The translations under genes and the position numbers were made by a program. Positions 8,229-16,385 of a stretch of DNA of 64,000 nucleotides are shown one piece after another (the stretch's first letter is position 1; every line of letters starts with the position of its first letter). This DNA comes from Bifidobacterium pseudocatenulatum DSM 20438 = JCM 1200 = LMG 10505 (GTDB lineage Bacteria; Actinomycetota; Actinomycetes; Actinomycetales; Bifidobacteriaceae), in contig NZ_AP012330.1 in assembly GCF_001025215.1 (NCBI RefSeq), positions 1,116,001 through 1,180,000 of the forward strand, given 5' to 3'. Below the pieces are notes generated by a model that was given only the letters and a program-made list of their open reading frames with translations, searched no databases and was not told where the DNA came from.

Positions 8229-9257
8229 ATGAACGAATCGCAAGATTCCAACGACAGTAGTACGAGCAATCCGAACGATATTCGCCAACAGGAGGCAGAA
8301 CATCAAGGAGCGGCCGTAAAAGCGGCGCTCGGAGCCAACATTGGTGTGGCCATCGCCAAGCTCGCTGCGGCGTTCTTTACCGGATCGTCCGCGATGCTTT
8401 CCGAATCGGTGCATTCCATCGCCGACTGTTCCAACGAAATCGTGCTCATGGCAGGCGGTCGCTTCTCCAAGCATAAGACGGACGGCGATCATCCGTTCGG
8501 TCTGTACCGCGCCAAATATCTCGCTTCGTTCGTAGTGGCGACGCTGCTGTTTTTCGTCGGTGGTTTCTTCTCCACTTCGGAGGCGGTGAAGAAATTGTTC
8601 GCCATTGCCGAAGACCCCGCACTGCGTGACGCCAACCAGATGGAACTGCTGGTGGCGTTTATCGTGGTGTTTATCAGCGCTTGTTTGGAAGGCTACGGCC
8701 TGCATCAAAGCATCAAGGAAGCGAACGAGCGTATGGAGCGCACGGGTGTGGCCCATATGGGTGTGTTCCGTTTTTGGAGGCGTACCAAGTCGGCGGAGCT
8801 TGCGTCCGTCATTATGGAAGACACGCTTGCTTTGATCGGCTTGGCATTCGCAGGGGCTGGCATCGGTCTTGCGATTCTGTTTGATAATGAGATATTTGAT
8901 GCATTCGGCGGTTTGATGGTTGGTCTTGTATTGATTGCGGGATCGTTGCTGCTCATGTTCAAATCCGGTTCGCTGTTGATTGGTGAGGCCGTCGATTCGG
9001 ATACGCGCAAGAAGATTGAGCAGGCTGTTATTTCAACGCCTGGTGTGGAACGACTGCTGAATATGCAGACCGTGCATATGTCCGAGGATGACATTCTGCT
9101 GTGCGTCAAGGTGCAGACCAGCAAGCTCGACCGCGATTACGATGTTGAAACCGTGAACAAAATCGAACGAAGCGTGCGTACCGCGCTGCCGTGGTTCCGT
9201 TTCGAAATCTACGTAGAGCCCGACCTCTACCGCGCCGACCACAAAATCGTCTCGTAG
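8229..9257 (+). CDS. Cation diffusion facilitator family transporter
   Basis: The 342-residue membrane protein exports divalent cations such as Zn, Mn, Fe or Co in exchange for protons. A Gln/Ser/Asn-rich cytoplasmic N-terminus of about 30 residues precedes six predicted membrane helices. The TM2 metal-site segment SVHSIADCSNE and the HPFGLYRAKY motif after TM2/TM3 are diagnostic for CDF proteins. In TM5 an E-D pair lies in MEDTLALIGLAFAG. The C-terminal cytoplasmic domain (about residue 260 on) has the usual dimerising alpha/beta pattern. The specific metal is not deducible. The RBS is GAAATGGAAAGG. A terminator follows about 60 bp later. Confidence 0.9.
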   Translation: MNESQDSNDSSTSNPNDIRQQEAEHQGAAVKAALGANIGVAIAKLAAAFFTGSSAMLSESVHSIADCSNEIVLMAGGRFSKHKTDGDHPFGLYRAKYLASFVVATLLFFVGGFFSTSEAVKKLFAIAEDPALRDANQMELLVAFIVVFISACLEGYGLHQSIKEANERMERTGVAHMGVFRFWRRTKSAELASVIMEDTLALIGLAFAGAGIGLAILFDNEIFDAFGGLMVGLVLIAGSLLLMFKSGSLLIGEAVDSDTRKKIEQAVISTPGVERLLNMQTVHMSEDDILLCVKVQTSKLDRDYDVETVNKIERSVRTALPWFRFEIYVEPDLYRADHKIVS

Positions 9258-9314
9258 TGGTGTGCGGTGTACCTATGGTTATGAGACGTAGAGTATGAGG
9301 CGACGATACGGTTT

Positions 9315-9497
9315 TCAGGAGGAGCTGGCATTCCGATGAGTTCGGAGTGCCAGCTCCTCCTTTTCATGTGCTTTCTTGTTATGCGTCTCCTTGAGCCCAT
9401 ACATATGCATCCTTTCCAACATCCGAGCTTTAGCCTCATCAACCTCGGCGCGAGTAATGCCGCTATCCAGTATGAACTGCTCAATGCTATAGCTCAT
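9315..9497 (-). pseudogene. Truncated N-terminus of an XRE/HigA-like antitoxin
   Basis: The 60-residue ORF has a good ribosome-binding site (GAAAGGAA) and begins MSYSIEQFILDSGITRAEV, followed by a helix EAKARMLERMHMYGLKE. That pattern resembles the N-terminal helices in front of the helix-turn-helix of some XRE-type antitoxins. The expected HTH (a LTQxxLA-type stretch) is missing: after residue 37 the frame turns into a short Lys/His/Glu-rich tail that runs through a transcription terminator. It is probably a decayed remnant of a toxin-antitoxin gene or a very small protein; no toxin gene is next to it. The family call is tentative. Confidence 0.45.
9317..9364 (+). terminator. Terminator after the CDF gene
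   Basis: AGGAGGAGCTGGCA and TGCCAGCTCCTCCT pair perfectly over 14 bp, with further pairing toward the loop, and TTTT follows. It lies inside the 3' part of the minus-strand small ORF at 9315-9497. Confidence 0.9.
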
Positions 9498-9723
9498 TAC
9501 ATTTCCTTTCGTATGATTCCTCTAATCTAATGGATTACCCCCATATCTAATAGATCGTAAAACCCGTTTTCTTGAAGCAAAGGCGTCTAGGTGGAGGTAT
9601 GTCTCGGATGCGATTGGTTTGTTTATCTCGAGATGTGAGACACACTTACCCCCCCTAAAGTGGTAGGGTGGGTGGTGCATTCGGGGACGCATGCGCCCCT
9701 GTCATAACGTTCCGGGAGACAGG

Positions 9724-10449
9724 ATGGAGAAAATGGAGAATATGGAGAATCCGAAGAAACTGGCCGTTGCGACCATCGCAGGCTTGACCGAGGTGGCCGG
9801 TATGGCCGCGCCCGCCATGGCAGATGAGACGGCCGCCGATCCGATGGTGGGCCAGACCCAGTCGGCCGATCCGACGAAGGATGCGCTCGACAAGGCCAAC
9901 ACGGCCGTATCCGAATCCCAGACCGCTTATGATAATGCCCAGCAGAATGTGCAGGACGCTCAATCCAAGGTGGATGATGCGTATGCTTCCGACCCGGCCA
10001 CGAATGCGGCGCAGTCCGAACTGGATGCCGCCCAGTCGGCTAAGAAGGATGCCGACCAGTCGGCGGCTGACGCGCAGGCCGATGTGGATGCCGCCCAGGC
10101 TGCTCTGGCTGAAGTGAACGCCACGCTGAAGACAGCCGAAACCGCATTGGCCACGGCGAAGTCCGACGCGGAATCCGCGCAGGACGCGTACGACAAGGCC
10201 CACAAGGTTGTCACCCCGTCGAAGGATACGACCATCACGGTTGATACTCCGGACAGTGCGAACAGTGCGAACAGTGCGAACAGGGCGGCCGTGAAGACCT
10301 CCACGCAGGCCAAGCTTGGCGACACGGGCGTGGACGTGATGGAGACCGCCGTGTTTACCATTATGGCCGCCGGTACCGCCGGAGCCACGCTCATGCTGAA
10401 GCGTCGTGGTGACGGCCGTTACGGTCTTATGGCACGCCACGCCAAGTAG
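9724..10449 (+). CDS. Secreted coiled-coil surface protein with LGDTG-type anchor
   Basis: The 241-residue protein (from the ATG at 9724 with GGGAGACAGG upstream) has a signal peptide of about 35 residues ending in APAMA. An Ala/Asp/Gln/Ser-rich heptad-like coiled coil follows (about residues 55-160), then a Thr/Ser linker with an Ala-Asn-Ser triplet repeat (ANSANSAN). The end reads LGDTG, a hydrophobic segment and a basic KRRGDGR tail, i.e. a sortase-type sorting signal with Gly in place of the usual Pro. It is probably cell-wall attached and elongated, but no ligand-binding domain is visible. The alanine-rich composition and the neighbouring surface-protein genes suggest an accessory patch. 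Confidence 0.75.
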   Translation: MEKMENMENPKKLAVATIAGLTEVAGMAAPAMADETAADPMVGQTQSADPTKDALDKANTAVSESQTAYDNAQQNVQDAQSKVDDAYASDPATNAAQSELDAAQSAKKDADQSAADAQADVDAAQAALAEVNATLKTAETALATAKSDAESAQDAYDKAHKVVTPSKDTTITVDTPDSANSANSANRAAVKTSTQAKLGDTGVDVMETAVFTIMAAGTAGATLMLKRRGDGRYGLMARHAK

Positions 10450-10480
10450 GTTTTTGCCATAAAATCCTAGAAAATGATGT

Positions 10481-10514
10481 GCGGATGGGAACGAACGATT
10501 CCCATCCGCTTTTT
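10481..10514 (+). terminator. Terminator after the coiled-coil surface protein
   Basis: GCGGATGGGAA and TTCCCATCCGC form an 11-bp perfect stem with a seven-base loop, followed by TTTTT. Confidence 0.92.
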
Positions 10515-10553
10515 CCTAAAACGTATGTGACATAACTCATCGAAAGCACAAGT

Positions 10554-11453
10554 ATGCAGGGAAAACTATCTGAAGTTTCCAACCCGAATATAAGCGATGC
10601 CGGGTCAAAGAATGTAACTGAAAACAAGAAGAAGAGCAGAAAGCCTGCTGTGATCGCCGTGGCTTCGGTCGCGGCCGTGGCTGTGCTGGCTGGTGGCGGC
10701 TGGTTCGTTTGGAAGACCTACGCGAACCATGAGCTGGCCGAGGCGAGACAGGCGTGTGTGGAAGCGTCGGAAAGCTACCGCAAGGCGGCGGACTCGTATT
10801 CCGGGCTGGTGGATGGCGACGCGGCCACAGCCTCCCAGATCACCGTGAAGCAGGTGGCGGATGCGAAGACCGTGGATGCGTTGGCCGAAGCGTTGAAGGC
10901 GAACGAGCCTGACGTGGTCGCCTGCGTGGCCGATTCGAAGGCGGATTACGAGTCGAAGACCAGCCTGATTGAAAAGAACACCGGCTGGTACGGGAAACAC
11001 GAGAAGAGCTTGGAAGAAGCGGTGAAGGCCGTGAACGATTCGAAACTGGAGAAGACCGTTTCCGATGCGGAACGGTTGTTGAAGAATTCGGACGGCAAGG
11101 TCGCCGATGCGGCGACGCGCGACGAACTGTCCAAGGCAGTCAAGGCCAGGGATGCGGACAAGATCGCGGCCGCGTCGAAGAAGGTCAACGACTCGGTGAC
11201 GGCGAAGACGAAGGCGGACGAGGAGGCGCAGCGCAAGGCCGAGGAGGAGGCCGCCGCACAGGCCGCCGCACAGGCCCAGACGCAGCAGTCGTATTCGGCG
11301 CCGCAACAGTCGTACACGCCCTCGTATTCAGGCGGTTCGACATCGAGTGGCGGCGGTTCCAGCAGCGTGCCGGACTTCGTTCCAAGCAGCGGAGGTCTCG
11401 GATGCACGACAGACTGCCCTCCGTCCTCAAGCGATGGATTGATTCACCACTGA
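10554..11453 (+). CDS. Single-pass membrane protein with extracytoplasmic helical domain
   Basis: The 299-residue protein has a Lys-rich cytoplasmic N-terminus (about residues 1-30), one transmembrane helix (about 31-53, AVIAVASVAAVAVLAGGGW) and a long Ala/Lys/Asp/Glu-rich helical outside region (about 55-240). An Ala/Gln/Glu coiled coil follows, then a Ser/Gly/Tyr-rich tail with a PQQSYTPSYSGG-like stretch. The C-terminus has two cysteines (GCTTDCPPSS) that may form a disulfide. No enzyme domain or LPXTG motif is seen. Such actinobacterial proteins are often labelled colicin-transporter-like, but no such function is supported here. It lies between two surface-protein genes and is followed by its own terminator. 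Confidence 0.7.
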   Translation: MQGKLSEVSNPNISDAGSKNVTENKKKSRKPAVIAVASVAAVAVLAGGGWFVWKTYANHELAEARQACVEASESYRKAADSYSGLVDGDAATASQITVKQVADAKTVDALAEALKANEPDVVACVADSKADYESKTSLIEKNTGWYGKHEKSLEEAVKAVNDSKLEKTVSDAERLLKNSDGKVADAATRDELSKAVKARDADKIAAASKKVNDSVTAKTKADEEAQRKAEEEAAAQAAAQAQTQQSYSAPQQSYTPSYSGGSTSSGGGSSSVPDFVPSSGGLGCTTDCPPSSSDGLIHH

Positions 11454-11473
11454 TTTAGATGACTCTTCTTCTC

Positions 11474-11498
11474 AAGGGACCCTTCGGGGTCCCTTTTT
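11474..11498 (+). terminator. Terminator
   Basis: AAGGGACCC and GGGGTCCCTT pair around a TTC loop and run into TTTTT. It lies about 20 bp after the preceding membrane-protein gene. Confidence 0.92.
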
Positions 11499-11704
11499 CG
11501 TATCCGCAGCCTTCCGGGAAAATGTCCAACCCGACACGCCCGAAACCGTGGTTGCATAGCAGGTGGATGACGGAAACGAATCCGATATCGACGTTTGTCG
11601 ACGGCCGGGCATGTGAAGTGTTCGGACGGGATTTGTTCTCCTGTCCGACCCCACCGGGAGTGGGGTGAACATCTGCAGATGAATCTCTGAAAGGAGACGG
11701 AACA

Positions 11705-12625
11705 TTGGGTTCCAAGAACAGTAACGGAAGGCGAAAGACGCTGGCCCTGCTCGCCGCCACGGCGACATTGGCCGGAGGCCTGACCGCCGGCACCGCCTGG
11801 GCGGGCGGCGGCGGAGACCAGGGAGGCACCGGCGGAGGCGGCTCGGCCGCGCAGTTCTGGGCCTACAAGGACGACGCGACGGGCTCGTGGGGTTCCGCGA
11901 CGGACCTGAACAGCGTGAGCCGCGCCATGGCCTGGAAAGGCGTGACCATGGACGATTCGGCCGGCAAGGCCGCCAAGGCGTTGAGCGACGCGAACGCGGA
12001 ATGCGTGGCCGGCTTCCGCCAGAGGCATCCGGGCGAGGGCGACGGCGATTGCCGCGTCGTGGCCGTGGGCGCGGCGTCCGGCAACGGGTCCACCACCAGC
12101 GTGTGGAACGGGTCCGGCGTCTACGACGCGAAGATATGGAAGGACAACTGGTACAAGTACGTCGCACCGAACACTTACAACTACGCTGGATCTCAGTCTT
12201 ATCACACCGGCGATGGCTTCAGCGATGATCCGTCGAACAGCGTCGACAAGATCATGGAACGCCATGTCGACTCGACCCGCAGCATCGTCGTGATCGTGCT
12301 CGACAAATACCAGCCCGCCCCGCCGAACTACACGCTGAGCGTGGCCACGAAGGCATCCGGCACGACCACCAAGGCCGGCGACACGCAGAACGTGGCGGAC
12401 ACGGTCACCACCAGCCGTAACGGCAGCTCGATCAGTGAGAACGTGACCGGCACCAGCACGCTCCGCTGGGCCGGCGTGGACGGCACCACCCACAACACAT
12501 GGAACGGTGATACCGAAGTCACCGCCGAAGGCTACTACTACGCATCCGAGGACGAAACCATCCTCCAGCCCGTCGCACGCAAAGACGGCGAAACCGTCGA
12601 CCAGATCACCAGCACGCTGAGGTGA
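11705..12625 (+). CDS. Secreted protein resembling the N-terminus of a large surface adhesin
   Basis: The 306-residue product starts at a TTG preceded by GAAAGGAGACGG. It has a signal peptide (basic RRK, hydrophobic core, cleavage near GTAWA), a Gly-rich linker (GGGGDQGGTGGGG) and then a Trp/Tyr-rich region (FWAYKDDATGSWG). From about residue 200 a Thr/Ser/Gly-rich segment (PPNYTLSVATKASGTT) looks like the start of beta-sandwich repeats found in bifidobacterial cell-wall adhesins. It stops abruptly with no repeats, sorting signal or anchor, so it may be a secreted stand-alone protein or, more likely, the truncated 5' end of a longer adhesin. The coding region is distinctly GC-rich. The family was not firmly recognised. 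Confidence 0.6.
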   Translation: MGSKNSNGRRKTLALLAATATLAGGLTAGTAWAGGGGDQGGTGGGGSAAQFWAYKDDATGSWGSATDLNSVSRAMAWKGVTMDDSAGKAAKALSDANAECVAGFRQRHPGEGDGDCRVVAVGAASGNGSTTSVWNGSGVYDAKIWKDNWYKYVAPNTYNYAGSQSYHTGDGFSDDPSNSVDKIMERHVDSTRSIVVIVLDKYQPAPPNYTLSVATKASGTTTKAGDTQNVADTVTTSRNGSSISENVTGTSTLRWAGVDGTTHNTWNGDTEVTAEGYYYASEDETILQPVARKDGETVDQITSTLR

Positions 12626-12639
12626 CTGTGAACGTCCCG

Positions 12640-12662
12640 AATCTTCCAGCTACTGGAAGATT
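12640..12662 (+). terminator. Short hairpin after the adhesin-like gene
   Basis: AATCTTCCAG and CTGGAAGATT pair perfectly over 10 bp around a CTA loop, with only a weak pyrimidine tail (CTTCCC). A second, similar but imperfect hairpin (ATTCTCCA/TGGAGGAAT) follows near 12694-12716. Confidence 0.65.
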
Positions 12663-12770
12663 CTTCCCGCTGACGAGCACATGAGCGCACCAAATTCTCC
12701 AGTGGGTGGAGGAATCTGCCCATTAACGGTTACGATCGCATGGTCGGCACATGCGAGAAGAATCAGTGGC

Positions 12771-13547
12771 ATGACTGAAGCCGCACATGATGATTATCAG
12801 TTGCCCGAAGAATTCGAACACTGTTTGAAACTTGCCCCTGTACGCGATGCGCCTAGCGCGTTGGACCGTGTCAAGCAGGTCGTACGCATTCTGCACGAAC
12901 CAGGCGGATGCCCTTGGGACGGCGAGCAGACCAACACGAGTCTGCTTAAGCCGCTATTGGAAGAAACCTACGAATACATCGACGCCGTGGAAACGAACGA
13001 TCGCGACAACATGCGTGAAGAACTCGGCGACATGCTGCTGCAATCCGTTTTCCAAGCGCAAGTGTGTGCCGTGGATGCGCAGGATCCGTTCGGCATCGAC
13101 GAAGTGTGCAATCGTCTCGTCGACAAGCTCATCACCCGACATCCGCACGTCTTCCAATCAGACGACGCTACCGACGCTTCCGCGCCAGCACCGGAAAATG
13201 CGCAAGATACGTTGAAACTGTGGGAAGCGATGAAACAGAAGGAAAAGCATCGCAAGTCCATGCTCGAAGGCATCTCCCACGCGCAAGGCGCATTGCCGCG
13301 CGCCACGAAAATCGTATCGAGAGTACACAAATCGCAGTATTGCGATCAGCTTGAAACAGCATTCACAACAAGCGCAAGTCAAATGGACGAACAGCATGAT
13401 GGCGATCATCCTTACGCTGACGAAATCATCGCCATCATCCGCAAAGCGCAACGTGACGGCGTAGACGTGGAATCCGACCTGCGTTGCCGCCTGCGCGACA
13501 TAGAATCCGAAATCGAACATATCGAAAGGACCATGAACCATGAGTGA
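12771..13547 (+). CDS. mazG: Nucleoside triphosphate pyrophosphohydrolase MazG
   Basis: MazG hydrolyses NTPs and non-canonical dNTPs to monophosphates and pyrophosphate, cleaning the nucleotide pool in the cytoplasm. The motif EETYE...EELGD near residues 65-90 supplies the acidic metal ligands of the all-alpha NTP-PPase fold, preceded by GGCPWDGEQT, which is typical of MazG. The protein is 258 residues from the ATG at 12771. An in-frame ATG at 12681 would add 30 residues that do not resemble MazG, so the downstream start is preferred. The end overlaps pepC by 8 bp, so the two are translationally coupled. Confidence 0.93.
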   Translation: MTEAAHDDYQLPEEFEHCLKLAPVRDAPSALDRVKQVVRILHEPGGCPWDGEQTNTSLLKPLLEETYEYIDAVETNDRDNMREELGDMLLQSVFQAQVCAVDAQDPFGIDEVCNRLVDKLITRHPHVFQSDDATDASAPAPENAQDTLKLWEAMKQKEKHRKSMLEGISHAQGALPRATKIVSRVHKSQYCDQLETAFTTSASQMDEQHDGDHPYADEIIAIIRKAQRDGVDVESDLRCRLRDIESEIEHIERTMNHE

Positions 13548-14958
13548 CGTCAAAGCACTCGACCCTGCGCTGCTCAAACAGTATTCCACAGACTTCAACG
13601 CTGACCGCGCCAATCTGGTGGCAGCCAACGCGGCAGTATCATCCGGTGTGCTCGCCGCAGCCACCGACTATAAGGGCGAGCGCGTGCTGCAGAATGATTT
13701 CTCCATCGAGCTGAAGCAGGGGAGTATCACCAATCAGCGTAGTTCGGGGCGTTGTTGGATGTTTGCGGCGCTTAATACGTTGCGTTATGAGTTGATGCAT
13801 CGTTGGAATTTGGAGGATTTCGAGTTTTCGGAAACCTACCTGTTTTTCTGGGATGCGATGGAGAAGTCGAACACGTATTTGGAGAATGTGCTTGCCACGT
13901 TGGATGAGCCGCTGGATAGTCGTGTGTTCGAGGCGATTAATTATGGTCCGGCCGATGATGGTGGTTGGTGGCAGATGTTCGCTGATTTGGTGAACAAGTA
14001 TGGTTTGGTGCCGAAGAGTGCTTATCCGGAGTCGGCTAATTCGAAGAGTTCGGATGCGTTCAAGCAGTATTTGAATACGAAGCTACGTGAGTTCGCGTCC
14101 GATTTGCGTGACCGTCATACAGCTGGAACGTCGTTGGATGAGTTGCGTGCGTTGAAGAATGCGGATATGGCTACGGTGTATCGCATGTGTGCGATTGCAT
14201 TGGGTGAGCCTCCGGAGCGTTTTGATTTTCTTGCGCGTACGAGCGATGACAAGGATGACGGCAAGAAGAAAACCACGGGGGAGGGGCCGTCTGAAAAGGC
14301 TGCGAAAACCGGTAAGGATGAGCGTCCGCAGATTCGTGAATTCGGTATCACTCCGATGGAGTTTTATAAGAAGTACGTGCCGGTGGATGTGAACGATCTG
14401 GTCACGCTATGCAATGTGCCGATGGAGAGTCGTCCGTTTGGCAAGCGGTATCGTATTCGTTTTTCCGCCAATGTGGCGGAAGCGGGTGATATGGAGTTTG
14501 TGAACGTGCCTCTTGACGTGTTCAAGAAGGCTGCTGTGGACCAGATCAGTGACGGTCATCCGATTTGGTTCGCTTGTGATTGCATGCAGTTCTCGTTGCG
14601 TGGCGATGGCTATTTTGATTGCGATACCGTGCGCGTTGACCAGCTTTTCGGTACGAAATTCACGTTCGACAAGGCCAAGGGATTGGAGTATGGCGATTGC
14701 CCAAGCAATCATGCCATGACGTTGACTGGCGTGAATTTGGATGCTGACGGGCGTCCGAACCGTTGGAAGGTGGAGAACAGTTGGGGCAAGGATAATGGTC
14801 AGGATGGCTATTATGTGGCGTCCGATGCTTGGTTCGACCGTTATGTTACCGAACTGATCATTCGCAAGGAGTATCTCGATGAGACCACACGCGAAATACT
14901 GGCCGATCAGCCGGTCGAGCTTGAACCTTGGGAGCCGCTCACCAAGCGAAGCCGGTGA
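13540..14958 (+). CDS. pepC: Aminopeptidase C (bleomycin hydrolase family, C1B)
   Basis: PepC is a cytoplasmic cysteine aminopeptidase that removes N-terminal amino acids from peptides and typically works as a hexamer. The catalytic Cys is in SSGRCWMFAALN (about residue 72), the His in CPSNHAMTLTG and the Asn in VENSWGK, all in the right order. The 472-residue length is slightly long because of an extra Lys/Asp/Gly-rich hydrophilic segment around residues 230-260 (KDDGKKKTTGEG) that looks like a surface loop. It overlaps mazG by 8 bp and is followed by a strong terminator. Codon choice becomes noticeably more G/T-ending after roughly the first 60 codons. Confidence 0.95.
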   Translation: MSDVKALDPALLKQYSTDFNADRANLVAANAAVSSGVLAAATDYKGERVLQNDFSIELKQGSITNQRSSGRCWMFAALNTLRYELMHRWNLEDFEFSETYLFFWDAMEKSNTYLENVLATLDEPLDSRVFEAINYGPADDGGWWQMFADLVNKYGLVPKSAYPESANSKSSDAFKQYLNTKLREFASDLRDRHTAGTSLDELRALKNADMATVYRMCAIALGEPPERFDFLARTSDDKDDGKKKTTGEGPSEKAAKTGKDERPQIREFGITPMEFYKKYVPVDVNDLVTLCNVPMESRPFGKRYRIRFSANVAEAGDMEFVNVPLDVFKKAAVDQISDGHPIWFACDCMQFSLRGDGYFDCDTVRVDQLFGTKFTFDKAKGLEYGDCPSNHAMTLTGVNLDADGRPNRWKVENSWGKDNGQDGYYVASDAWFDRYVTELIIRKEYLDETTREILADQPVELEPWEPLTKRSR

Positions 14959-15015
14959 AGGCTTGCGCATATCGCGCATGATTCGGTTTGATTGCAATAA
15001 GGAATGAGATAAACA

Positions 15016-15052
15016 GTGGAGGGCGTCGATTGACAGATTCGGCGCCCTCCAC
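15016..15052. terminator. Terminator between converging genes
   Basis: GTGGAGGGCG and CGCCCTCCAC form a stem of at least 10 bp around a loop of about 16 bases. The flanks are A/T-rich, and it serves pepC and the minus-strand CBS-protein gene. Confidence 0.85.
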
Positions 15053-15082
15053 TTATTGCAGTATTTAGTCATTATTTAATTG

Positions 15083-16036
15083 CTATTCGGCAGTACCAAG
15101 GCATGCTTCGAAGGAACGGCGGGTGAGGCGTCCACGGTTGACGACGCCCACGAGCTTGCCTTGTTCAACCACCGGCACTTTCTTGTACTGCTGATAGCCG
15201 AACATCTGGCAGACTTGCGCGATATTGGCATCCGATTGCACAGTGACGGCCGGCTTTGCGGCAATAACCATGACGTTCATATCAAGCAGTTCTGCGTGAG
15301 ACAGTTCCGGGAATTCGCCGCGGGCCATGCCAGTGACCAGCGTGGAAATGTCGGAAACCGGCGCGTTGTCTTGTGCGAAGCGGCGCAGTACGTCGCTATC
15401 GGAGATGAAGCCGACCACGTGGCGTTCGTCATCGACGATAGGCATGCCGCTGATGTTCTTTTCCAACATCATGCGCACTGCGTCACGTACCTCGGCATCC
15501 GAGGCTACCGTGTAAACGTCATGCTGCATCACATCGGCAACGGTCTTGACATCCAAAGCGGGAACATGCTGTTGCGCGGACTTGTTCCATCCGGCGGCAT
15601 CGCCGATGGCGTGAACTATCTTGCCGGACAATGGTGCGACGATCAGCATCTGAATCGGCAACGCGATGGTGAAATTGTAGGGGAACATGCGCCAGAATCC
15701 CGTGAACGCGCCGAATGTGAAACCGAATGCCATGATGGCGCCGAATACGGTCATCAGCACCACCATGAGGAATTTGACCGTGATGCCTTTCCATACCGCA
15801 CGGTCGGTTGCCGCGCAGAATGTATTCATAATCGCGCGGGAGCTTGGCGTGCAGATGCACAAATCGCAAATCATGCCGACCACGTAGGCCAACGGCCAGT
15901 CGAACAATGCGTAGCTCCACGCCGCCGCACCGACGTCACCGATACGTACGCCGTAATTGAGTGCCGCCATCACATAAATCATGATCGCGGACATGATGAA
16001 ACTGAAGAGAATGCCCTCCTTGCCGTTACGTGGCAT
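15083..16036 (-). CDS. Membrane protein with N-terminal transmembrane domain and CBS pair
   Basis: The 317-residue protein has about four transmembrane helices in its first 150 residues (e.g. IMSAIMIYVMAALNYG and VVLMTVFGAIMAFGFTFG), resembling a DUF2798-like unit. Two CBS domains follow (about residues 165-220 and 250-305; VADVMQHDVYTVASDAEV and IAAKPAVTVQSDANIAQV). CBS pairs usually bind adenosyl ligands and regulate attached domains. The ATG at 16036 has a clear GAAAGGAAG site, and a longer ORF starting at 16111 lacks one. The transported molecule and ligand are unknown, and no partner gene is obvious. Confidence 0.78.
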   Translation of the reverse strand: MPRNGKEGILFSFIMSAIMIYVMAALNYGVRIGDVGAAAWSYALFDWPLAYVVGMICDLCICTPSSRAIMNTFCAATDRAVWKGITVKFLMVVLMTVFGAIMAFGFTFGAFTGFWRMFPYNFTIALPIQMLIVAPLSGKIVHAIGDAAGWNKSAQQHVPALDVKTVADVMQHDVYTVASDAEVRDAVRMMLEKNISGMPIVDDERHVVGFISDSDVLRRFAQDNAPVSDISTLVTGMARGEFPELSHAELLDMNVMVIAAKPAVTVQSDANIAQVCQMFGYQQYKKVPVVEQGKLVGVVNRGRLTRRSFEACLGTAE

Positions 16037-16321
16037 GGAACTTCCTTTCGCTATGCGTTCGATGTGTTGCTGCATCGGCCCCTCTGGTCTGTTCCGCACG
16101 TCATGTTCCAACAGGAGCGCGGAAGGCTAGGGGGCGCATAACGAAATCCGAAAAGGTTCGGACGATCGCAATGGCGACTTCCTGGCAAACGAATCGACTC
16201 AAGCCCTCAATGGGCATGCAAGATGCGATTCATGAGTCGGGGCCGCTTGCAAATCACAGATTGTTCGCAGACCCCAAGACAAATACGGAAATACCGAACG
16301 TGCTCGAAACGCATGTGGAAA

Positions 16322-16349
16322 GAAAAAGCCGGACGTTTTCGCGTCCGGC
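16322..16349 (-). terminator. Terminator after the ABC-F gene
   Basis: GCCGGACG and CGTCCGGC pair over 8 bp; on the minus strand a run of five T follows the stem. Confidence 0.88.
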
Positions 16350-16385
16350 ATAAATACAATCCGAATAAAACTCGAATTACTCGGC

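Noticed and set aside
12681..12770. Upstream in-frame extension of mazG
   Set aside because: The additional 30 residues do not look like MazG, and the ATG at 12771 gives the normal N-terminus.
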